From Xenoacremonium recifei (lineage: Eukaryota > Ascomycota > Sordariomycetes > Hypocreales > Nectriaceae): a DNA stretch of 64,000 nucleotides. Within the stretch, counting starts at the first letter, position 1. Each line of letters begins with the position of its first letter. The notes under the pieces were generated by a model. The model ran no database searches and was not told the DNA's origin. It saw only the letters and a program-made list of their open reading frames with translations. Below, one piece after another: positions 56,897 through 64,000 of this stretch. The stretch is from the NCBI GenBank assembly GCA_012184525.1, contig WOFQ01000022.1, positions 62,001 through 126,000 on the forward strand, written 5' to 3'. The translations under genes and the position numbers were made by a program.

Positions 56897-58619
56897 ATGG
56901 CTCATGATACCCAGGGAAGCCCCCTTGTGGGTGAGACGAAACAAAGCACATCCATCTTCAACAATGGAGGAGACACCGACAGCGAGACCGGTATGTTACT
57001 GCCAAAACACCTGGGACCATCCCTGGTCATGTTTATGTCACTTCAATGCTGACTTCATGACTCTTCAGGTCGCCTTGAGCATGCGCGCGAGGCCAAGCGA
57101 CAGATCGGCATCCCGACAGCCACAATGCTCATCTTCAATAGGATTATCGGCACCGGTATCTACGCTACTCCTGCCACCGTTCTCTCCTTGTCTGGAAGTG
57201 TCGGTCTCTCCTTGATGATATGGGTGGTGGGCTGGCTCATCGCTGCTGCTGGAACCGCTGTCTACCTAGAGTTTGGCACAGGAATCCCCAAGAACGGTGG
57301 CGAGAAGAACTACCTCGAGTACGTCTATCGCAGGCCCAAGTTCCTCGTGACTGGACTTTACACCGGCTACGTTATTCTCCTTGGCTGGGCTGCAGGAAAC
57401 TCGGTCATCTTCGGCGAGTTCATTCTCAATGCCGCTGAGGTTGAGGTCAATCGCTGGAACCAACGTGGCATTGGTTTGGCCTGTGTGACTGCTGCGTTCC
57501 TCATCCATGGCACGGCTCTGAAATGGGGACTTCGCCTTCAGAACTTCCTAGGCGTCATCAAGCTTGTTATTATCTTGGTCATCATCATTGCGGGTTTCAT
57601 GGCATTCGGAGGCCACCTTAACATCGAGCGGCCCAACAACTTCTCTAACGCCTTTGAGGGTACTACTGGCAGTGCCTACGGCGTAGTCACGGCGCTTTAC
57701 AACGTCATCTGGAGCTATATAGGATACGCCAACGCCAACTACTCCCTCAGCGAGACCAAGAACCCGGAGCGCACCCTCAAGATCTCAGCCACTATCGCCG
57801 TGGGGTCTGTCGCCATCCTGTACATGCTCGTCAATATTTCGTACTTTGCCGGTGTTTCGAAAGATGAGATGCTCGCTGCTAAGCGCCTCGTGGCTACCAG
57901 CCTCTTCCGCAACGTCTGGGGTCCCGCGGCTGAGCGCGCCCTCTCCGTCTTTGTCGCTCTGTCTGCCTTTGGTAACGTCCTGAGTGTTATCTTCTCTCAA
58001 GGCCGCCTGGTGCAAGAGCTTGGGCGAGAGGGTATCCTGCCGTTCTCTAAGATCTTTGCGAGCAACCGTCCCTTCAATGCCCCTCTAGCTGGTTTGTTTG
58101 AGCATTGGGTTATTTGTGTCATTGTCATCTTAGCACCTCCGCCCGGCGATGCTTACAACTTCATTCTCAAGTAAGTCTTAGTCTCCCTCTCGAGATGCTT
58201 TGATCGCTAACCCCGACAGCCTCATTTCTTACCCTCTTGCAATCGTCAACACTTTCGTTGCGGGCGCTCTCGTCCACCTTTACCTCAACCGCAGCAAGTG
58301 GAACTGGCATCCCCCAATCAAGGCCACTCTCCCCGTCGTCGTCTTCTTCCTCCTTAGCAATATTTATCTTGTCGTCGCCCCATTCGTTCCTCCAGAGAAG
58401 GGGCAGAATGTATACGAAGACCTGCCGTACTGGATCCACTGCGTCGTTGGATTTGGCATCATTTTCGCGGGCGGTGTTTACTGGCTGGTCTGGGCCAAGA
58501 TCCTACCGAAGTTAGGAGGGTACGAGCTGGTGCGGGAGTCTATCGTGGACGAGATCGATGGATGGGAGAGGAACACTTTCATCGCGCGACCGATTGGAAA
58601 GGTCTCCGAAAGGGATTGA
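56897..58619 (+). CDS. Amino-acid permease, Mup1-like (LAT/APC family)
   Basis: Plasma-membrane amino-acid importer of about 530 residues with 12 predicted helices, close to yeast high-affinity methionine permease in overall form. The conserved first helix IFNRIIGTGIYATPATVLSL carries the GTGI substrate-binding motif of APC permeases; FGTGIPKNGGEKNYLEYVY, YVILLGWAAGNSVIFGEFIL, NVIWSYIGYANANYSLSETK and SQGRLVQELGREGILPFSKI are typical of the fungal LAT-like group. Two introns, about 56991-57069 and 58172-58219. The first exon (ATG at 56897) codes a cytosolic tail with Thr/Ser and is joined as SETG-RLEHA. Methionine as substrate is inferred from family resemblance. Confidence 0.87.
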
Positions 58620-59353
58620 AGATATTGATTTGAGTATCGAAGTAGAGTAATATTTTTATCATGGAATAAATCATGGCTTCTCCTTTGAGGTACGTGGGAC
58701 GATTGTTGGTAGCCGTCAATGTTTCGCGATTATTGCTTCGTTGTGAGAATCAAGTGAATATAAGGGAGACAATGAAAACTGATATGAATTTGAGAGCAAG
58801 TCTTCCCCAGATTCTTGAGCAGGGTTCTCGGTGTCTGGACTGGAGCGTGGTGGCGACGGGGAGCTCATTGTACAAACCTTTCACGAGGCAAACAAGTCAA
58901 TTACCCTATAAAACTAATAACCGACTTATCCGAGGATGTAAAACACGTAGCCGTCAAATCCTGGGGTTTGCGAGATAACTCGGAATCTGAGGCTTTCTCG
59001 GTATGTTTGCGCCACAAGACGGATCACATGATTGCCTGCGGTGCCTGGAACTCTCACCTTTGTTGACAAGTCCGCCACGCCCGGGAATAGCAACCTTTCT
59101 GTTCTCAGGCACTCGCCGAGTCTGATTCGCTACTCGGAAGGACGTGAATCTCTTGTAGGTGCGGCTCCAGATCAGGAGATGCGTGCCACTGACGTTATTA
59201 CCGACAGTACCCCGAACTCGCTCCGGAGGCCAAAACTGGCGCCCGAGAGCTTCAGCCGAAACCATCAAAAAGAGCGACTTCCCTCGGTAAGCTTTGTTCC
59301 CAGCTTGGTGAGAACAACTGGATTGATCGCTAAGACTGCATTCAGGCGTCACA
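58620..59353. other. Intergenic region
   Basis: About 730 bp separating two plus-strand genes; holds the CoA-transferase promoter. Overlapping antisense frames are shadows of it. Confidence 0.3.
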
Positions 59354-61341
59354 ATGGTAGCAATCTCATCACAGGCGCGCCCGCGGGTGCTGTTGACGTC
59401 GCGGTGGGTGTGCCGCCTCACGATACGGGATGCTCGCTCGGGCTTGACGACTCGCCGGTCTTTTATCACAACAACGTCGAAGGACGTAACAGAGCGACCA
59501 ACCTCGAAGCTTTTCAAGAATGCGGACGAGGCTGTTGCGGATGTGAAGAGCGGCTCAACGGTGCTGAGCTCGGGATTCGGTCTCTGCGGTATTGCAGGTG
59601 GGTTCAATTGAGACTCTGGGGCCTTAGTCCACGTAATTAACGATCGCTGGTAGACACACTGATCAATGCGCTTCACCGGAGAGGCGTTGAGGACCTTCAC
59701 TCGCTGACGGCCGTGTCGAACAACGCCGGACAAGAAGGGCGAGGCGGTCTCTCCACGCTCACCAAGTCGGGGCAGGTCAATCGCCTAATTCTCTCTTACC
59801 TGGGCAACAACAAGGCGCTGGAGAAGAAGTACTTGACGGGTGAGGTGGCAATTGAGCTGTGTCCGCAGGGAACGCTGGCGGAGCGGATTCGAGCCGGAGG
59901 AGCTGGCATTCCAGCCTTTTACACGCCCACTGGAGCTCGTAAGATTTCCCCAGACTTACAGGATTGATGCATGACAGCTAATTTTGGTAGACACTCTTGT
60001 TCAAGATGGAGAGATCCCAGTGCGATTAGACTCCTCGGGGGCTGTAGTTGAGAAGGGCCGCAAACGAGAGATTCGGGAGTTCAATGGCAAGACATTCCTC
60101 ATGGAGACGTCGTTGACGGGTGACCTTGCCATCCTGAGAGCATGGAAGGTAGACAAGGCTGGAAACTGTGTATTCCGGTAAGTCCTTGATCAAAAACTGC
60201 ATTTGTGATGTTTTCTAACACGTCCTTCAGCTACGCGACCAAGGCTTTCGGTCCTCTGATGGCCAAGGCCGCCAAAGTCACCATCGTCGAAGCCGAAAAC
60301 ATCGTCGAAGAGGGCGAGATCGACCCCAACGACGTCGACCTGCCCGGCATTTTCGTTGATCGAATCGTGCCTTCCACGGCTGAGAAGCAGATCGAGGTGT
60401 TGAAGCTCCGAGAGGAGACGTCCAGCAAGGATGCGCCCGCAGCAGAGAAGAGCGCCGCTCAAGTGCGACGAGAGCGCATTGCGCGAAGAGCTGCGAAGGA
60501 GTTGAAGCAGGGATATTATGTGAACCTTGGAGTTGGTGAGTGTCAATTGTGCATGTCCTGACTCGTCATGACATCTGACCTTGTCCAGGCATTCCCACGC
60601 TGGCTGTGTCGTTTCTTCCCAAGGACCGCAAGGTCTGGCTCCAGTCGGAGAATGGAATCCTGGGAATGGGCCCGTATCCGACAAAGGATCAGGTTGACCC
60701 GTACGTATCACGGTTTCTCGGATTATGTTCGAATAACTAATGTGTGACAGCGACATTGTGAACGCCGGAAAGGAGACCGTGACGCTCGTCCCTGGAGCGT
60801 CAGTCTTTGACTCCTCCGAGTCGTTCGGCATGATCCGTGGAGGTCATGTCGACGTATCAATCCTTGGTGTAAGAAAACCCAGCAAGATTTCCTTGATCGA
60901 AAAAGATCGCTAATGGTCCCAGGCTCTCCAAGTCAGCGCCTCTGGAGACCTTGCCAACTACATGATCCCCGGCAAGGTGTTCAAGGGCATGGGTGGTGCG
61001 ATGGATCTCGTCGCCAACCCCGACAACACAAAGATCGTCGTTGCCACGGATCACGTAGCAAAGGACGGCTCGTCCAAGATCTTGCAGGAGTGTTCCCTCC
61101 CATTGACGGGCGCTCGTGTTGTGAGCACCATCATCACCGATCTTGTAAGTCACGCTGTACCCAAGCTGGCTCTTTCCCACACATGCTAACCAGTCTTCAA
61201 CCACAGTGCGTGTTCCAGGTCGATCGCAAGAACGGAGGTTTGACTTTGACCGAATTGGCACCGGGCGTCAGCGTTGAAGATGTGAAGAGCAAGACGGAGG
61301 CTGAGTTCAAGGTTGCGGAGGATATTACTATCATGGAGTAA
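59354..61341 (+). CDS. Succinyl-CoA:3-ketoacid CoA transferase, mitochondrial
   Basis: CoA transferase of about 520 residues that moves CoA from succinyl-CoA to a 3-ketoacid such as acetoacetate. The N-terminal 40 residues are Arg/Ser/Thr-rich with no acidic residue before the mature part, as for a mitochondrial presequence. The alpha part shows GSTVLSSGFGLCGIAG, LTAVSNNAGQEGRGG, CPQGTLAERIRAGGAGIPAF and FNGKTFLMETSLTGDLAILR; the beta part has RRAAKELKQGYYVNLGVGIP and the catalytic Glu in LQSENGILGMGPYP, then GGHVDVSILGALQVSASGDL and GKVFKGMGGAMDLVA. The alpha-beta linker is rich in charged residues. About eight introns with clear signals. Convergent with the AhpD-like gene. Family membership and catalytic motif are well supported; substrate range is inferred. 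Confidence 0.93.
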
Positions 61342-61612
61342 GCGTGGCCGCATTTTTTTATATAAACATGGGCAGGAAGCATTGGCGCAAATGGGACCTG
61401 CATTGTATATTGGATTCAATTTCTGTGGTTACCTGTTGATCTGCGGTTGGCGTCACGAGCGGCTCGATTGATCCTGTGAAGAGTCAATCTTCCGACATCG
61501 TCGAAGGCGTGGGTGGTTCATGAGATTAATTGTGTTGTTTCAGTCGGCGTCTATTATTTATTCTACATATTTACAGGCAGGAATGCTTCATAAATCATCG
61601 CTTTCTAGTCTA

Positions 61613-62549
61613 TCACAGCTTGGAGTCACGCCCAGGCGCAAAGCTGCTCCCCCCAATGGCCTCGACGATCTCATCCACCGACTTGAGAATCCACTCACCA
61701 CCCTCGTCAGTAGCCAGCCACTTGACAGCCTCCTCGTCGGCATCGATCTGATCCAGCTTGTAGGTCCCGTCGTCGAAGGCCTTTCTTAGGCCGAAGACAT
61801 GCGACAAGACTTGTGGTCCGACTCCAGTCTGAGCACGGAGGCAAGACACGGCCACCATGGAGGTCAATACCCGCCCAATGTTCGCCAGAGACCCTCGTTC
61901 AGACGCCGCGGGATCTGAAAGGAGCGCCGAGTAGTGAGAGCTTAGGATGTAGACTGGCAGGTCTGGGTGCGACAGGGCGAGCTTGTCGAAGAGCTTCTTC
62001 TCAAACGGAGCATAAATCGAGTCCCAAAGCTGCTGTCCGCGAGCCAGGGCAGCATCGATGTTTTGCGCCGTGGGTTGTCGGCTGGGAGTAATAGAGAGTT
62101 GTGAAGTAATTTCTTTGGGGAGAGCAGCGTGGAAAGCATTCAGGCAGTTGATGGTGCGTGGGATGCCGTTGAAGCTGATGCACTTGAGTCCAATCTCGCG
62201 GATGAATTCAGCGTTTTGGACCTCGGCTCCCTTCTTCTCCGCCGAGGCCACGCGATGCAGAATTGGCAGTGCATCTGGCGCGTTCAGCGTGAATGTCGCA
62301 GCAGCCTATGACAGTATCAGCATCTTCATCCTATTTCACTTCATGGGGAGTTCTCCCTACCGATATTGCCAACCAGGGCCTTTGGCCGAGGTTCTTCTGC
62401 GCCGCCTCCCGCGCTATGGACTGGTACACATCCTCAATGCGAGCGGGCGCCGCGCGAGGCCCAGGCTTTGCAAAGGGCGCGTTGATCAGCGCTTTCAGGG
62501 TCGGTGAGAGTTTCGACATGTCGGGCGGCGAGTCTGGTTGGCGGGACAT
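61613..62549 (-). CDS. AhpD-like/carboxymuconolactone-decarboxylase-fold protein (putative)
   Basis: Protein of about 290 residues in two exons, intron about 62361-62308 (GTAGGG..GTCATAG) joining LAIS to AAATFTLNAPD. The all-helical composition and the segment FIREIGLKCISFNGIPRTIN resemble fungal proteins of the AhpD-like fold, a group that includes alkylhydroperoxidase helpers. The usual C-x2-C redox pair of AhpD is not evident, so a peroxidase role should not be assumed. Other marks are RGQQLWDSIYAPFEKKLFDK, LPVYILSSHYSALLSDP and a C-terminal GGEWILKSVDEIVEAIGG. No signal peptide. Convergent with the CoA-transferase gene. Fold assignment is from recall of related fungal proteins and is tentative. 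Confidence 0.55.
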
Positions 62550-63507
62550 TGGAGGAAGTGAGCGGGACGGCCAGGATATATGAATGGAGGCTCACGCAAT
62601 GCTGAAGAGCCGCTGGCAGGGCGATGTTCCGCCGGCGATCAGATCTGGGACCGACGGAATGGTGCTGGTGATGCGCCGCCGCCACTCCACTTCCCGAGAG
62701 ACCGATATGCCGGCGGGAAATCGTTTGAGAGATGTGAAGCTGAGCGTATGCAACGAGAGAAGGCCTCAAAATTATTTCATCGGATTCCTAAAGGTTGTAA
62801 GACTAAATGCATCATCAGTGGTCAGCAAAACAGGCCGCCATGGACAAAAAAAAGCGATCACACCATACATCCTAGCACCTCGAAATGCATCACGTGATAC
62901 TGTAGCTCATAGACCCACTCACACTGATCACTGGTACATACGACCATAGCTCCTAGAATATACGGGATCCCGTCCGCTCTCCCATAGTCAAACTAGGAAG
63001 CGCTGGATTAGTAGTTGGGTCGGTGACGACCAGCGAATACCCGGTGTTGTATGTTTTCTTTTGTTTTTTTTGTCCACCTCCCAACCCACTAAATCCCCTG
63101 TAAGAAAGGCCCTAGCGACAATTTTTACCCCCCATAACAGGCGACCAATGAGAAGAAAAGAACTTCAAATTGAAACAACAATCTTGCCAGCTTGTTGTAG
63201 GCCTTGGCCGCATCTTCGAAGCCAAATTGCTTGTCTTCAATCACTTGTACCTTGTCGTGGCGGTTTTCAACTGCACCATGACGAAAATCCCAGCGGAACA
63301 CGGCTTGTCAGTGTACTTCCTGTCGATTCAATAGTCACCTGCGGTACTGAGGGTTCTCAAATTCAACCCTCCTAATTGAAACCCACCCCCCTACCATTTT
63401 TTGATAGCAAAATGTTTGTATCGACCATGATGACTCTGTTTAGTTCGCACATATTCTACTGTTGGCATGGAAATGTGTTTACTTATCTATTAGATGATTA
63501 AAATATT
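62550..63507. other. Intergenic region
   Basis: Upstream of the AhpD-like gene and downstream of the monooxygenase fragment. AT-rich toward 63050-63500. No gene supported. Confidence 0.35.
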
Positions 63508-64000
63508 CTAGTACTTAATAATCTCAAATCCTTCGTCCGGGTTATCAAAGTAGTATGTCGAGTCCTTGCCAATAGCTTCCCTTGTTGAGAAACCGTTACC
63601 CAAATATGCGAAACGGTTATGACTAAAGGTCTTCCAGTCGTAGTCCTCATAACGAGGTCTATCAAGCATGTGAAACCAATGGACTCTGCTCCCAGGATGC
63701 AGAGCTACAATAGGCCCGTCGACTTGACCGTTTTTGAACCAGGATCGACAATGCGTGCTCCAGGCAGTCCGTTTCATGAATTCCTCGATGTGCTGGCCAA
63801 AGTCATTCACGGCGTCTTGTTTTACAACGACCGATTTAATGCCCTCAGTTTGACATTTGTAGAGCATTTGCATAATATACTTGGTAGCGTGCTCTACGAT
63901 AGGGAGAACTGAGCCATGGCCGATAGGAGCATTAGGACCCAGGAACACTGTTTTATAAGCAGTTAGTCTATGATACGGTTGGAGATGACCGCTATTGGGT
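63508..64000 (-). CDS. Baeyer-Villiger-type FAD monooxygenase, C-terminal part, runs off right edge
   Basis: Only the last exon is visible (63947-63508, about 146 residues), preceded by an intron acceptor CTAAC..AAAACAG at 63948. The sequence matches the C-terminal domain of flavin monooxygenases of the Baeyer-Villiger type, with GPNAPIGHGSVLPIVEHATK, QDAVNDFGQHIEEFMKRTAW and CRSWFKNGQVDGPIVALHPG, ending in a region with HWFHMLDRPRYEDYDW. In such enzymes the FAD and NADPH motifs lie upstream, outside the window. They insert oxygen next to a ketone; several fungal metabolite clusters use one. Its neighbours beyond the edge are unknown. Confidence 0.85.
   Translation of the reverse strand, partial: PNSGHLQPYHRLTAYKTVFLGPNAPIGHGSVLPIVEHATKYIMQMLYKCQTEGIKSVVVKQDAVNDFGQHIEEFMKRTAWSTHCRSWFKNGQVDGPIVALHPGSRVHWFHMLDRPRYEDYDWKTFSHNRFAYLGNGFSTREAIGKDSTYYFDNPDEGFEIIKY

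Overview
The window is nuclear DNA from a filamentous ascomycete. Genes carry short introns of about 50-75 bp with GT..CTAAC/CTGAC..AG signals. The protein families are typical fungal accessory ones: highly reducing polyketide synthase, LaeA-like methyltransferase, Zn2Cys6 regulator, HET, SAT4/PTH11-type membrane proteins, TRI12-type MFS, and a Fet3/Ftr1 pair. A Sordariomycete (possibly Hypocreales) fits best, but this is inference from gene content and not a placement.

Left part (1-18.6 kb) looks like the end of a secondary-metabolite locus. It holds the first KS-AT-DH part of an HR-PKS (running off the left edge), a LaeA-like methyltransferase divergent from it, a small-molecule methyltransferase, a decayed alcohol-acetyltransferase-like gene, a Zn2Cys6 regulator, an amidohydrolase and an MFS transporter. 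It is followed by a broken HET-domain gene (19.2-20.6 kb) and about 2 kb with no recognisable gene.

Middle part (22.6-37.5 kb) holds a multi-pass membrane protein of unknown role, a second MFS transporter, a LITAF-like zinc/membrane protein, the reductive iron-uptake pair FET3/FTR1 (divergent, with two perfect ATCAGATAA GATA sites between them), a SAT4-type membrane protein and a BAHD-like acyltransferase. From 37.5 to 41.5 kb the DNA is AT-rich and nearly empty, with degenerate direct repeats and probably decayed repetitive DNA.

Right part (41.5-64 kb) holds a flavin monooxygenase with a tetrapeptide-repeat tail divergent from a TRI12-like MFS transporter, another SAT4-type protein, a BTB-like protein, a tandem-chromodomain protein with a pentapeptide-repeat tail, a Mup1-like methionine/amino-acid permease, a mitochondrial succinyl-CoA:3-ketoacid CoA transferase, an AhpD-like protein and the 3' end of a Baeyer-Villiger-type monooxygenase.

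I did not find a convincing wholly new system. The best leads are the decayed acyltransferase inside the PKS locus, two apparent GC-AG introns in the LaeA-like gene, the repeat-encoded tails of the monooxygenase and chromodomain proteins, unexplained degenerate repeat families at 16.0-16.2 and 40.1-40.4 kb, and the iron-responsive FET3/FTR1 promoter. All splice sites were read by eye and none is supported by transcript data.
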